47,834 nucleotides of DNA from an uncultured Actinomycetes bacterium (GCA_903874965.1 CAIQUD010000031.1:1-47834), one strand, 5' to 3'. Counted from the first letter of the stretch, positions 8,736-17,615 are shown. Translations and numbers: made by a program. The notes: generated by a model from the sequence alone, not told the origin.

Positions 8736-9641
8736 ATGGATCTCACCTCCCAACCAACCGTCATTTCTGGCGCCCCCCATGACCCCGTTGACGATTTTCG
8801 TGGTCTTCCCTTGCCGACCTGGGAGCAACGTGGCGATTTTCACGACATCACCTACGAAGTGGCCGAGGGAATCGCCAAGATCACCATCTGTCGCCCTGAG
8901 AAGCGCAACGCATTTCGTCCGCAGACCTTGTTCGAACTGACCGATGCCTTCACGCGTGCTCGAGACGATCTGTCGGTTGGCGTCATCGTGCTGACTGGCC
9001 AAGGACCGGATGCCTTCTGCTCCGGCGGAGATCAGGCGATTCGTGGCGATGATGGTTACATCGGGGACGACCACGTCGCCCAAGGTGGCGTTGGTCGGCT
9101 CAATGTGCTCGATCTGCAGATTCTCATTCGCCGCATCCCGAAGCCGATTGTGGCAATGGTTGCTGGGTATGCCATTGGTGGTGGGCACATTCTCCACCTC
9201 GTCTGCGACCTTTCAATCGCAGCCGACAATGCCCGATTTGGTCAGACTGGTCCAAAGGTTGGGTCCTTTGATGGTGGGTATGGCTCATCAATCCTGGCTC
9301 GCACGATTGGGCTGAAGCGAGCCAAGGAAGTCTGGTTCCTCTGCCGGCAGTATGACGCCGCTCAAGCGCATGAATGGGGCCTCGTCAACACCGTGGTGCC
9401 TCTCGCAGAGCTCGAAGCCGAGACGGTTGCGTGGTGTCGACAAATGTTGACCCTCTCACCTTTGGCGTTGCGCATGCTCAAGGCATCGTTTAATGCTGCA
9501 GATGATGGTCTTGCCGGTGTGCAGCAGTTGGCTGGCGACGCAACGATGCTCTTCTACATGACTGAAGAGGGCCAAGAAGGTCGAAATGCCTTCGTGGAGC
9601 ACAGGAAGCCGGACTTCTCGAAGTTCCCGAAGCGCCCGTGA
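8736..9641 (+). CDS. menB: 1,4-dihydroxy-2-naphthoyl-CoA synthase
   Basis: A 301-residue crotonase-fold enzyme that closes the naphthoate ring in menaquinone synthesis. Family marks are FCSGGDQ with C95, the oxyanion-hole strand [19 protein letters not shown], the [16 protein letters not shown] loop typical of MenB rather than general enoyl-CoA hydratases, and the C-terminal [17 protein letters not shown]. An N-terminal extension of about 30 residues precedes the fold. It starts leaderless, 6 nt after TAGCGT, and its stop overlaps the menA start (GTGA), so the two are translationally coupled. Confidence 0.96.
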   Translation: MDLTSQPTVISGAPHDPVDDFRGLPLPTWEQRGDFHDITYEVAEGIAKITICRPEKRNAFRPQTLFELTDAFTRARDDLSVGVIVLTGQGPDAFCSGGDQAIRGDDGYIGDDHVAQGGVGRLNVLDLQILIRRIPKPIVAMVAGYAIGGGHILHLVCDLSIAADNARFGQTGPKVGSFDGGYGSSILARTIGLKRAKEVWFLCRQYDAAQAHEWGLVNTVVPLAELEAETVAWCRQMLTLSPLALRMLKASFNAADDGLAGVQQLAGDATMLFYMTEEGQEGRNAFVEHRKPDFSKFPKRP

Positions 9642-10759
9642 ACCCTGAGGCGCCGCCACTGCCAGGGCCGATAAAGCGGTGGGTGGAAGGGGCAAGACCA
9701 AAGACCCTTCCCGCTGCACTTGTTCCACTCTTCGTTGGAACGTCGTTGGCAATGGTCACACTTCGCTCTGCTCACAGTGTGGAACAGGCAATGGCGAGAG
9801 GGGGAGGTGATGCAGGAGCTGCACCAATGACCACGTTGGGTTTCCGACTCCCGATGTGGCTCCAACTTGAGCTGAACAACATCAATTGGATTCGACTCCT
9901 GCTCACTGCAGTCGTCGCACTCGCTCTTCAGGTGGGCGTGAACTATGCCAATGACTACTCCGATGGCATCAAGGGCACTGATGAGAATCGAGTTGGTCCT
10001 CTGCGACTCGTTGGATCGGGCCTCGTCCCGGCAAAGACGGTGAAACGAGCTGCCCTTCTCTCTTTCCTGATCGCTGCAGCGGCGGGCTTTATCCTCTCAG
10101 CGCAAACTTCATGGTGGCTGCTTGCGATTGGTGCCGCAGCGATCTTGGCTGCTTGGGGCTACACCGGTGGGCCAAAGCCCTATGGCTATCTCGGCCTCGG
10201 CGAACTCTTTGTCTTTCTCTTTTTCGGTCTCGTTGCAACAATTGGGACGGTCTACCTTCAGATTGGATGCATTCCTGGCGTCGCTTGGTTTGCTGCGATT
10301 GCCGTCGGCTTCTCATCAGTAGCGCTTCTTGAAGCAAACAACCTTCGAGATGTCACGGGCGATACTGCTGCTGGTAAGAGGACGCTCGCGGTTCGATTTG
10401 GACGGGCTCGAGGCTCATGGCTCTACCTTGGTTCGTGGATGTTGGTAACGCTGGGCATCTTGTCGACAACCGCGTATGGGCTCTTGTCTCCCTCTCATTC
10501 GTCGACCGACTTGATCTCGCCCTTCTACGTCAACTGTGCCAACGACCTCTGTGTTGCGCCTGGGAGCCCCTTCAGCCCCCATCCCTGGTGGCCACTTTTG
10601 GGTCTCGTCGGAATGGTTGGACTGCGACATGTCATCAAGTTGGTGCGTTCACCCGCTGAAGGGCGGGCTCTCCTTCCATTGCTTGGCGCAACTGGCAAAG
10701 CGCAACTTCGCACCGGACTGCTGTTTGCTCTTGGCATTTGTCTGACACTGGCTCACTAA
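9638..10759 (+). CDS. menA: 1,4-dihydroxy-2-naphthoate polyprenyltransferase
   Basis: A 373-residue integral membrane prenyltransferase of the UbiA superfamily that attaches the isoprenoid tail to dihydroxynaphthoate. The first metal/diphosphate motif NYANDYSDG is at 102-110 and the second [15 protein letters not shown] starts at 234. Both are intact. It is about 70 residues longer than usual MenA (about 300), owing to an insert at about 40-83 and a loop at about 284-318 that contains two cysteines (VNCANDLC). The GTG start overlaps the menB stop by 4 nt. The gene is co-transcribed with menB and probably with the small gene downstream. Confidence 0.93.
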   Translation: MNPEAPPLPGPIKRWVEGARPKTLPAALVPLFVGTSLAMVTLRSAHSVEQAMARGGGDAGAAPMTTLGFRLPMWLQLELNNINWIRLLLTAVVALALQVGVNYANDYSDGIKGTDENRVGPLRLVGSGLVPAKTVKRAALLSFLIAAAAGFILSAQTSWWLLAIGAAAILAAWGYTGGPKPYGYLGLGELFVFLFFGLVATIGTVYLQIGCIPGVAWFAAIAVGFSSVALLEANNLRDVTGDTAAGKRTLAVRFGRARGSWLYLGSWMLVTLGILSTTAYGLLSPSHSSTDLISPFYVNCANDLCVAPGSPFSPHPWWPLLGLVGMVGLRHVIKLVRSPAEGRALLPLLGATGKAQLRTGLLFALGICLTLAH

Positions 10760-10797
10760 CTCAATGAACTTCCAACCCAAGAGGAGATCTCTACGTC

Positions 10798-11103
10798 ATG
10801 CTCGTCATTAGCGCCACCTTTACCCTTGCTGAAGATCGCCTCGAAGAGGCGCTCCGAGCAATGTCGATCATGGAGATGGCCTCGGAAGCTGAACCAGGCT
10901 GCAATCGCTACCGTTTCGGTCAAGACCTCAACGATCCAACGACGGTCTACCTGACTGAAGAATGGGAAGACGAAGCCTCGCTCAAGGCGCACTTCGCCAT
11001 GCCACACTCATCGGCGTTCTCCTCGGTCTTGCGTGAATGCCTCTTGGCTCTTCCCGCGGCAACCCGCTACGAGGTTTCCTCTTCGGGGCCATTGACCGCT
11101 TAG
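10798..11103 (+). CDS. ABM-domain protein, putative quinol monooxygenase
   Basis: A 101-residue ferredoxin-like-fold protein of the antibiotic biosynthesis monooxygenase (YgiN-like) type. It begins with a beta strand, MLVISATFTL, and contains a PGCNRYRF segment and YLTEEWEDEASLKAHFAMPH, which are typical of the family. Members act on quinols or other aromatic compounds, often as dimers and without cofactor. Its place directly after menB-menA suggests a quinone-related substrate, but that is inference. A GAGGAG ribosome site at 10781 lies 11 nt before the ATG, so it is probably read from the menBA transcript. Its stop overlaps the convergent menH stop by 3 nt. Confidence 0.85.
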   Translation: MLVISATFTLAEDRLEEALRAMSIMEMASEAEPGCNRYRFGQDLNDPTTVYLTEEWEDEASLKAHFAMPHSSAFSSVLRECLLALPAATRYEVSSSGPLTA

Positions 11104-11864
11104 GCGAAGATTGCTGTAGCAAAGCGAAGGATTGCCTCGGCAGTTTCCTTCGGGCGTTCGAGATGAACGGCATGGCCGGCACCCTCAATGGCTTGGAATT
11201 TTGCTGCGGGGATCGCTGCTGCCATCTTCTGTCCAAGCTCAGTGAACTTTGCATCTCTTGTTCCAGCGAGGACAAGCGTTGGAACTTCAAGATCAGCGAG
11301 GCGCAGCCACAAGGGCTCCTGTGTTCCGGTCCCGCATTGCTCGAGGCTCGACGCCAATCCTTCGACCGTGTTGTTGAGGCGTGCCTCCAGATACTGCTGT
11401 TCGCGTGTCAATGACGTGAAGAGTGGACCATCGAGCCACTCTTCGAGAAATTGCCCAAGGTCGCCTGAACTGCGAAGTCGCGCAGCCAGCGCCTCATCCG
11501 ACGTGCGTCGAGTCAGTCGTTCGTCATTGTTTTCAATGCCGGCCGTTGCTCCAATGAGGACGAGGCCGCGCAGGAGTGGTGGCTGGTCGAGCCCAACATG
11601 GAGCGCCACGCGCCCGCCCAAGGAGTAGCCAACGACAATGGTTGGCTCGGTGAGCAGTTCTTCAATCAATGTGGCCGACTCAGGGAGATTCGCGACGACG
11701 CCTGACGAACGGCCGTGGCCCGGCAGGTCCACCCGCTGAATTCCGTAGGCTGGAGCAAGAAGGTCAACGAAGGGTCCCCAGGTCTCGCTGGTATTGGTGA
11801 AACCGTGGAGGAGCGTCAGCGTTTGACCGCCACCGGTTGTGGTGGAGGCGAGGACGGGGTTCAT
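11100..11864 (-). CDS. menH: Alpha/beta hydrolase, probable MenH
   Basis: A 254-residue alpha/beta-hydrolase. LLHGFTNTSETW carries the oxyanion region, the nucleophile is S81 in VGYSLGG, an acid is likely in AGTRDAKF, and H231 lies in GAGHAVHLERP. MenH releases pyruvate from the MenD product to give SHCHC. The position back to back with menD makes this the best call, but the motifs alone do not exclude another esterase. The frame extends to 11891; ATG 11864 fits a TACGCT box 7 nt upstream. That box ends exactly where the menD start codon begins on the other strand. Confidence 0.82.
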   Translation of the reverse strand: MNPVLASTTTGGGQTLTLLHGFTNTSETWGPFVDLLAPAYGIQRVDLPGHGRSSGVVANLPESATLIEELLTEPTIVVGYSLGGRVALHVGLDQPPLLRGLVLIGATAGIENNDERLTRRTSDEALAARLRSSGDLGQFLEEWLDGPLFTSLTREQQYLEARLNNTVEGLASSLEQCGTGTQEPLWLRLADLEVPTLVLAGTRDAKFTELGQKMAAAIPAAKFQAIEGAGHAVHLERPKETAEAILRFATAIFA

Positions 11865-11871
11865 GGAGGCG

Positions 11872-11877
11872 AGCGTA
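11872..11877 (-). promoter_or_regulatory. -10 box TACGCT for menH
   Basis: On the minus strand TACGCT is followed by 7 nt and ATG 11864. The box occupies the six bases just before the menD GTG (11878) on the plus strand. Confidence 0.5.
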
Positions 11878-13581
11878 GTGAGCGAAGACAACTCTCAGGC
11901 AACCTTCTGCGCCACGCTCGTTGACGAGTGGGTCAGAGCGGGGCTTCGCCACGTGGTGTGTTGTCCCGGGTCGAGATCGACGCCAATGGTCTTGGCAGTT
12001 GCCAATCGAGACGAGCTGCACCTGCACATGCGACTCGATGAACGCTCGGCTGGATTTGTTGCACTGGGTCTTGCCCGCGCACTCGGCCAGGTCGTCCCCA
12101 TCATCGTGACGAGCGGCACCGCTGCGACTGAACTCCATGCGGCTGTGGCGGAAGCCGACCTGTCAGGCATCCCGCTGCTTGTCGTGACTGCTGATCGCCC
12201 CCCTGAACTCATTGGCATTGGTGCGCCGCAAACCATCGTGCAGCGAGACCTCTTTGGCGGAATGGTCCGTGCGAGTCTCGACCCAGGCGTTCCGTTCGCC
12301 GGAGCCTCAGCGACATGGCGCTCACTTGCCTGTAGGGCACTCGACGCAGCACGAGGGGCAAACGGCATGCCAGGACCCGTTCAGCTCAACCTTGCGTTCC
12401 GGGACCCATTGGACGCACTTCCAGGAGAACTACCCGCGGCCCGAACTGGTGCCTGGAGGTCGACCGTCCCAGGCCCTGACGGCTCCTTTGCTCTGGACGG
12501 TCGAATTGAAGCGCGGGAGTCAGTGCTCGTGATCGCCGGAGCAGGCGCCCCTTCGGGACTTGCCGAAGTTGCTGCCGCCCACGGATGGGCACTCCTCGCA
12601 GATCCGAGATCTGGGCTTCGTTCAACGAACGACGTCGTGACGTTGGCAGATCCAATCCTGCGGGCGAATGGAGCAGAACAAGCACTCAAGCCTGAGGTGG
12701 TGCTTTTGGTCGGGGAACCTTGGGCGTCCAAAGTTTTGGCGACCACCGTTGCTCGTTGGGCGAGTGAGGGCACAGCAATTTTCCACTTGAGTGATCGGCA
12801 GCAGTTGCAAGATCCAAACCACATTGTGAGCCAGCAGCTCGTTGGAAGTCCGACGACGCTTCTGGCAACACTGAAGACGTTCCCGTCGAGCAGCGCGTCG
12901 ACGTATCGCGACCTCTGGACGCACTGCGAAGCAGTTGCAGCGACGGCGCTCGACAATGCGCTTCAACATGTTGACGCCCTGAATGAACCGGGAATTGCGA
13001 AGTTTCTTGGAACGGTTGCTGGCATTGAGACGCTTACGATCTCCTCGTCAATGCCAATTCGAGAGTTTGAGTGGTTCGCGAAGGAAGTTCTCGCAGAGAA
13101 CGTCGTTGCCAACCGCGGGGTCAATGGCATTGACGGGGTGATGTCGTCTGCAATTGGGGCGGCTCTTGCTGGCGGAACGGGGCTCTGCGTCGTCGGAGAT
13201 CTGGCGTTCCTCCATGACCTGTCGTCGCTCGTTGACGGCCTTGGCGCAGCTGGAGGTTCTCTTGCGGTCGTCGTGATTGACAATGGAGGAGGAGGCATCT
13301 TCTCCTTTTTGCCCCAAGCAACCACCGTTGCTCCAGCGACCTTCGATCGACTTTTCACGACCACGCGACCGGTTGATCATCGGCTCATGCTTCAAGGGCT
13401 CGGCTATGACATCACGGTGGTCACAACACCGAAGGAATTTGCCCAGGCGGTGAAGACCACCGTTGGTTCACGTGGGCTCTCATTCATCGTGGCCACGGTA
13501 GGACCTCCAGCCACCAATGTGGCGTTGCACGAGGTTCTCAATGGCGCCGTTTCGGCTGCAGTCAGCCCAATCCTTAGCTGA
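11878..13581 (+). CDS. menD: SEPHCHC synthase (MenD)
   Basis: A 567-residue thiamine-diphosphate enzyme that joins 2-oxoglutarate to isochorismate, the first committed menaquinone step. The N-terminal ATFCATLVDEWVRAGL and CCPGSRSTPM fit MenD, as do HMRLDERSAGFVALGLA and TSGTAATELHAAVAEA. The ThDP motif starts GDLAFLHDLSSL and continues to IDNGGGGIFSFLP. GTG 11878 was chosen because GGAGG at 11865-11869 lies 8 nt upstream; ATG 11863 is an alternative. The mRNA must begin inside the opposite-strand menH, where TAGGCT at 11746-11751 is a weak candidate -10. Its stop overlaps the convergent carotenoid oxygenase stop by 8 nt. Confidence 0.94.
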   Translation: MSEDNSQATFCATLVDEWVRAGLRHVVCCPGSRSTPMVLAVANRDELHLHMRLDERSAGFVALGLARALGQVVPIIVTSGTAATELHAAVAEADLSGIPLLVVTADRPPELIGIGAPQTIVQRDLFGGMVRASLDPGVPFAGASATWRSLACRALDAARGANGMPGPVQLNLAFRDPLDALPGELPAARTGAWRSTVPGPDGSFALDGRIEARESVLVIAGAGAPSGLAEVAAAHGWALLADPRSGLRSTNDVVTLADPILRANGAEQALKPEVVLLVGEPWASKVLATTVARWASEGTAIFHLSDRQQLQDPNHIVSQQLVGSPTTLLATLKTFPSSSASTYRDLWTHCEAVAATALDNALQHVDALNEPGIAKFLGTVAGIETLTISSSMPIREFEWFAKEVLAENVVANRGVNGIDGVMSSAIGAALAGGTGLCVVGDLAFLHDLSSLVDGLGAAGGSLAVVVIDNGGGGIFSFLPQATTVAPATFDRLFTTTRPVDHRLMLQGLGYDITVVTTPKEFAQAVKTTVGSRGLSFIVATVGPPATNVALHEVLNGAVSAAVSPILS

Positions 13582-14968
13582 GTTGTTCGCGAGTCACAAA
13601 GGTCCCATGAAAACCGAAGGGAATCCGAACCGGGAGATGGACTCGCGCTTCAGGCTTTGTCGACATGGAGTGAGCGTCGTAGATCACGAGGTCTGAGGCA
13701 TCACGACCTCGGTCGTATTCGACACAAACGAGCCAGCCTTCATCGTCGGCCTTCCCGTCTTCTGCGCGAACAAAGAGCGGTTCATTGCCCTGCAGGTGGT
13801 CTGGAAGTTCAATCCAAGCCGAATCCCCCGTGTTCACGTTGTACTTGACGTAACCAGGAAATCGGTCGAGGCCATCTCGGCGACCAAAGAGCGCTCCGTA
13901 GGTGTGGTCGTAAGACGAACCAGCAACCTGGCGGTCAATGACTGGAAACTCGAGTGCGCGATCATCAATTGGCGTCCTGATGACCTTCTTGCCTTCCGCA
14001 GGGAACGTCCATCGCTCAAGTCGCGGAAGGTCGGAACCAAGTAGACCGCCGAAACCGAGGTCGAAGGTCCTGTTGTAGACGACAACGTCAGCGATCATGT
14101 CGTCGCCATCGTCAAATGCATTCGCAACGTGGAAGACATAGCAAGGCTCGATCTCATACCAACGGATTCGAGTTCCTGGTTCTCCACGACCCAAGACGCC
14201 AACCCGAGCTTGAAGTTGGTCATCAAACGCAAAGGGGAGTCGGTTGCCTTCGAGGGCGAGTTCAAGGTCAAACGCGACCGGTAGGTCGAAGAATGCAACT
14301 TTGGTTGCCGAAACGGCGAAATCATGCACCATCACGCAGCGGGGAAGGTCAATTGATGTTGTCGTGAGCAGATTCCCGAGTTCATCAAACTCGTGATATC
14401 GGAGATACGGGGGTCCAAACGGGTCGTAACCAAAGGCGGTCATCCTGCCGGTCGCTGGATCAAATTTTGGATGGGCGGTCATTGGTGAGGCCAAGAGCCC
14501 TTCAAAGTCCTCAACGCAGACGGTATCGAGATCAATCGTCATCCGATGGGGCAGACCGGATTCGACCAAGGCAAGCATTCGTCCGGCATAACGAACGATG
14601 TTCGTATTCGCCGGCCCATCAATGGCTTCCTTCGGGCCACGAGGTGGCTTCGTTCCGTTGGTTCCCGCAAGGGCACGGGTTCGGACATAGCGGTTCTTGT
14701 AGGACAAGACTTCGCCATCTCGAAGCACAATTCGATGGAGCATGCCATCTCCGGAAAACCAGTGATACGAAGCTGGGTCGGCAACGACAGATGGATTTGG
14801 TCCGTTTCTAAACAAAATGCCGTCGAGGCCCGGCGGGATTGCACCTTCGATCTCGAATGGCCCTGAACGTTCGGTTTCCTCGGTCACGGGCCGAAAGTTC
14901 TCCATCAAGTAAGGATTTGTGCCAGCGAGTGGAGGAATGGTCGACAAGTACGGATCGGGCTTTGCCAT
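13574..14968 (-). CDS. Carotenoid oxygenase family protein
   Basis: A 464-residue non-haem iron dioxygenase of the RPE65/carotenoid cleavage family. The four iron-binding histidines are all in place: H166 (MTAHPKFD), H215 (MVHDFAVS), H280 (YVFHVANAF) and H454 (FGFHGTF). The N-terminal FRNGPNP and WFSGDGM motifs are present. The family cleaves double bonds in carotenoids, apocarotenoids or stilbenes; the substrate cannot be told here. No carotenoid or rhodopsin gene is nearby, so a retinal-forming role is speculation. The frame runs on to 15220, but ATG 14968 follows TAAGGT by 7 nt and begins the usual family N-terminus. Confidence 0.92.
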   Translation of the reverse strand: MAKPDPYLSTIPPLAGTNPYLMENFRPVTEETERSGPFEIEGAIPPGLDGILFRNGPNPSVVADPASYHWFSGDGMLHRIVLRDGEVLSYKNRYVRTRALAGTNGTKPPRGPKEAIDGPANTNIVRYAGRMLALVESGLPHRMTIDLDTVCVEDFEGLLASPMTAHPKFDPATGRMTAFGYDPFGPPYLRYHEFDELGNLLTTTSIDLPRCVMVHDFAVSATKVAFFDLPVAFDLELALEGNRLPFAFDDQLQARVGVLGRGEPGTRIRWYEIEPCYVFHVANAFDDGDDMIADVVVYNRTFDLGFGGLLGSDLPRLERWTFPAEGKKVIRTPIDDRALEFPVIDRQVAGSSYDHTYGALFGRRDGLDRFPGYVKYNVNTGDSAWIELPDHLQGNEPLFVRAEDGKADDEGWLVCVEYDRGRDASDLVIYDAHSMSTKPEARVHLPVRIPFGFHGTFVTREQLS

Positions 14969-14975
14969 GGTGCTG

Positions 14976-14981
14976 ACCTTA
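14976..14981 (-). promoter_or_regulatory. -10 box TAAGGT, leaderless type
   Basis: On the minus strand TAAGGT lies 7 nt before ATG 14968 of the carotenoid oxygenase. Confidence 0.5.
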
Positions 14982-15013
14982 TCGGTCACCGCTGAAGAGG
15001 CCGAGGTCTCGCG

Positions 15014-15019
15014 TAGGCT
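15014..15019 (+). promoter_or_regulatory. -10 box TAGGCT, leaderless type
   Basis: TAGGCT, 6 nt spacer, GTG 15026 of tyrS. The leaderless layout leaves no room for a T-box leader. Confidence 0.6.
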
Positions 15020-15025
15020 TGAGCG

Positions 15026-16318
15026 GTGGCCACCTTCAATTTGGAAGCCGATCTCAAAGCTCGTGGGCTCGTGTTTCAACAGACCGATGATGAACTCTTC
15101 ACGAGACTCGAGGCACAACCAACATCGGTCTATTGCGGCTTTGATCCAACGGCAGATTCGCTCCATGTGGGCAACCTGCTCATGCTCTGTACCTTGCGTC
15201 GATTTCAGATGGCAGGACACCGACCCATTGCCCTTGCCGGTGGCGCAACGGGAATGGTCGGAGATCCAGGAGGTAGGAGCGAGGAGCGCAACCTCTTAGA
15301 CGCGGACCAGTTGTCAGCCAATCTCTCCGGCATCAAGGTGCAACTTGCCAAGTTTCTCGATTTCACCGACGCTGCGGGCACAGCCAAGGCAGTGCAGCTC
15401 GACAATGCATCGTGGCTCGGTGGCATGTCGATTCTGACCTTCCTCCGAGACGTCGGCAAACACTTCACGGTGAACGAGATGGTGGCCAAAGACTCGGTCA
15501 AGAGTCGATTCGAACGTCCTGATCACGGCATTTCGTATACCGAGTTCTCGTACATGCTCCTTCAAGCTGCTGATTTCTTGCATCTCTACAAGAACGAAGG
15601 TTGCACGGTTCAAATTGGCGGATCCGATCAGTGGGGCAACATCACGATGGGCACGTCGCTCATTCGTAAGGTCACCGGCGGGTTAAGCGCAGGGGTCACC
15701 ATGCCCCTCGTCACCAAGGCAGATGGCACCAAGTTCGGGAAGTCGGTGGATGGGGCCGTTTGGCTCGATCGAAATCGCACGTCGCCCTATCAGCTGTTTC
15801 AGTTCTTCGTTGGTGCTGACGATCAAATGGTTGGCGCGTACCTTCGCTTCTTCACATTCTTGGATCTTGAGGAAATCGCGCGTTTAGACGCAGAAACGAA
15901 GGAACACCCTGAACGCCGGGAGGCACAGCGAGCCTTGGCATTTGAAGTGACCTCACTCGTCCACAGTCGAGAGGATGCGACCCGAGCTGAGGCTGCATCC
16001 GTGGCATTGTTCTCTGGCACCCTGGCGCAGCTCGACCTTTCGACTTTGAAATCGGTCATCGATGATGTGCCGAACTCGAGTCTCGATCGTTTCAAATTCA
16101 TGAACATCCGGATTGATGTAGTCGCACTCATGGTCGAGACGGGACTTGTCCGCTCAAAGGCTGAAGCTCGGCGAAGCATTGAGCAAGGTGGCTTCTACGT
16201 GAACGATCAGCGGGTGACAGATGCAGAAAGAACCCTGACATGGAGCGATTGCTTGTATGACTCCTACTTGGTGCTTCGCAAAGGGCGCCGGCAGTATCAC
16301 GTGGTCATTGTTCAGTGA
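15026..16318 (+). CDS. tyrS: Tyrosyl-tRNA synthetase
   Basis: A 430-residue class I aminoacyl-tRNA synthetase. The HIGH-type motif is HVGN at 47-50 and the KMSKS-type motif KFGKS is at about 236-240. IQIGGSDQWGNI-type residues (VQIGGSDQWGNIT) sit in between, and an S4 RNA-binding domain ends the protein (EARRSIEQGGFYVNDQRV). This is the normal bacterial TyrRS length. The GTG start follows TAGGCT by 6 nt. The next gene starts within its stop codon, so tyrS, the lipoprotein and the flavin-reductase-like gene form one unit. Confidence 0.97.
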   Translation: MATFNLEADLKARGLVFQQTDDELFTRLEAQPTSVYCGFDPTADSLHVGNLLMLCTLRRFQMAGHRPIALAGGATGMVGDPGGRSEERNLLDADQLSANLSGIKVQLAKFLDFTDAAGTAKAVQLDNASWLGGMSILTFLRDVGKHFTVNEMVAKDSVKSRFERPDHGISYTEFSYMLLQAADFLHLYKNEGCTVQIGGSDQWGNITMGTSLIRKVTGGLSAGVTMPLVTKADGTKFGKSVDGAVWLDRNRTSPYQLFQFFVGADDQMVGAYLRFFTFLDLEEIARLDAETKEHPERREAQRALAFEVTSLVHSREDATRAEAASVALFSGTLAQLDLSTLKSVIDDVPNSSLDRFKFMNIRIDVVALMVETGLVRSKAEARRSIEQGGFYVNDQRVTDAERTLTWSDCLYDSYLVLRKGRRQYHVVIVQ

Positions 16319-16821
16319 CCATGAACTCAAAGAGCGCGCTCTTGGCCACGCTGTGCGTGGCGGCAGTAGTTGCCGCTGGTTGTGGAAGCGCTGCGTCAAC
16401 CACTCCTGGAACTGAAGCATCGAATGCGCTGATCCAGTGGACCTCGTTGACGCATTTCGATCAGGTCGTTGGCGACTTGCAAAATGACACTGCAAAGATC
16501 AATGAATCGATTGTCCGTTCCCGATCGAAATTGACCCTTCAGACACTCTGCGGGATTCTGCTCATTGACGTCCAAACCGCCAACAACAATCTTCCAACTC
16601 CAGACCGAACGGCGACGAAGTTGGCGGCAATGGCCTATGGAGATCTTGGAGCGGGCGCCAATCAGTGCTTCTCGGCCGCGACCGTCCATTCGCCGGAAAT
16701 GGTTCGGTCAACAGCAAGCCGAACGAAGGGTCTCATTGAATTGGCACAGACAGTGAGCCGCATTGAGGAGGTGACCGGTCAGCCGGTTTCGACCACAACG
16801 ACTACGACGCTCGCACCATGA
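16315..16821 (+). CDS. Putative secreted lipoprotein
   Basis: A 168-residue protein of unknown function. The N-terminus has a short basic part, a hydrophobic stretch (LLATLCVAAVVAAG) and a lipobox ending in C25, so it is probably a lipoprotein outside the membrane. The body is mostly helical with two further cysteines (LCGILL and QCFSA), and the C-terminus is a threonine-rich tail, TTTTTTLAP. GTG 16315 overlaps the tyrS stop by 4 nt; ATG 16321 is an equally possible start. I recognise no family. The unusual partnership with tyrS gives no clear clue to function. Confidence 0.75.
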   Translation: MTMNSKSALLATLCVAAVVAAGCGSAASTTPGTEASNALIQWTSLTHFDQVVGDLQNDTAKINESIVRSRSKLTLQTLCGILLIDVQTANNNLPTPDRTATKLAAMAYGDLGAGANQCFSAATVHSPEMVRSTASRTKGLIELAQTVSRIEEVTGQPVSTTTTTTLAP

Positions 16822-17345
16822 CGGAACTCCATGATGACGTTGACCGTCGCACTCGACGCGTTCTCTGGTCGCTGCCAACGGGGCTTTATGTCGTCGGCGG
16901 GGGAGACGTCCGCCAAACTCCAAAGTCAGCAAATCTCATGACGGTGAATTTGGTCATGCAGGTTGCAACGACGCCTCGTGTTCTTGCGGTGTCGTTCGAG
17001 ACAACTTCCCGAACCCTTCAAGCAGTCCGAGAGTTTCAGCAGCTGTCGCTCTCCGTGCTTCATCGAAGCGATCGAGCGGTCATTCGACGTTTCGTCAAGC
17101 CGGTGATCGAAGGGTTGGTTGAAGGGCCGTCTGGACCAGAGATGGCAGGAGAGCCTGTTGCTGTTGGGATGACCGGACTGCCACGTTTGGCGGGGGCTGC
17201 CGCTTGGCTTGAAGGGAAGGTGGTCGGTGAGACCTCCTTTGAGAGCCACATCGTCGTGTTCGCTGAAGTCACAGCTTCTGGTGAGTCAGAAGGCCCGTAT
17301 GAGGTCCTTCGAATGGAAGACACGAGGATGAATTACGGCGGTTAG
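16818..17345 (+). CDS. Flavin-reductase-like FMN-binding protein
   Basis: A 175-residue split-barrel protein of the flavin reductase-like (FMN-binding) type. Marks are the N-terminal LWSLPTGLYVVGG, the MTVNLVMQVATTPRVLAVSFE segment with the T-P pair, LSVLHRSD, and HIVVFAEVTASG near the end, in the usual order. Family members reduce flavins with NAD(P)H or bind FMN as reductase partners of monooxygenases. It is short but complete. The ATG overlaps the lipoprotein stop (ATGA). A physiological partner is not visible in the window. Confidence 0.85.
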   Translation: MTELHDDVDRRTRRVLWSLPTGLYVVGGGDVRQTPKSANLMTVNLVMQVATTPRVLAVSFETTSRTLQAVREFQQLSLSVLHRSDRAVIRRFVKPVIEGLVEGPSGPEMAGEPVAVGMTGLPRLAGAAAWLEGKVVGETSFESHIVVFAEVTASGESEGPYEVLRMEDTRMNYGG

Positions 17346-17381
17346 CCATCGCGCTTCAAGTCGTGGTGCTTCGTTGTGGTG

Positions 17382-17615
17382 CTACTGCTCCTCAGGCGTT
17401 GCCGACGGCCGAAGGTCGATCCGAAGGGTGAGAATTCCATCGATGACCTCGGCATCAGCATCTCCGAGAATGGCGTAGTCCATGAAATCAAGTTGTGCCT
17501 GTTCCTTGAACCGAGCGCGTTCAGGGCCTTCAACGGGTGGGAGTCCTCTCGTCTTGACTGCCTCGGCTCGATTCCGGAAGCGCTCGATCATTGCGGCAGG
17601 GTCAAATTCCGACAC
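17382..17615 (-). CDS. Small conserved hypothetical protein
   Basis: A 77-residue soluble protein with pattern MSEFDPAAMIERFRNRAEAV, then LPPVEGPERARFKEQAQLDFMDYAIL and a beta hairpin (AEVIDGILTLRIDLRPS). It resembles small actinobacterial proteins of unknown function, but I cannot name a family. The GTG start at 17615 has AGAGG 7 nt upstream (17627-17623 on the minus strand). An upstream in-frame ATG at 17630 is less likely because it would place the ribosome site inside the gene. It is convergent with the flavin-reductase-like gene. Confidence 0.7.
   Translation of the reverse strand: MSEFDPAAMIERFRNRAEAVKTRGLPPVEGPERARFKEQAQLDFMDYAILGDADAEVIDGILTLRIDLRPSATPEEQ

Noticed and set aside
13574-14968. 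Carotenoid oxygenase as evidence for a rhodopsin system
   Set aside because: No rhodopsin, lycopene cyclase or phytoene synthase gene is in the window, and the family has many substrates.
14982-15025. T-box leader before tyrS
   Set aside because: The -10 box is 6 nt from the start codon and only about 57 bp separate the divergent start codons, so no T-box can fit.
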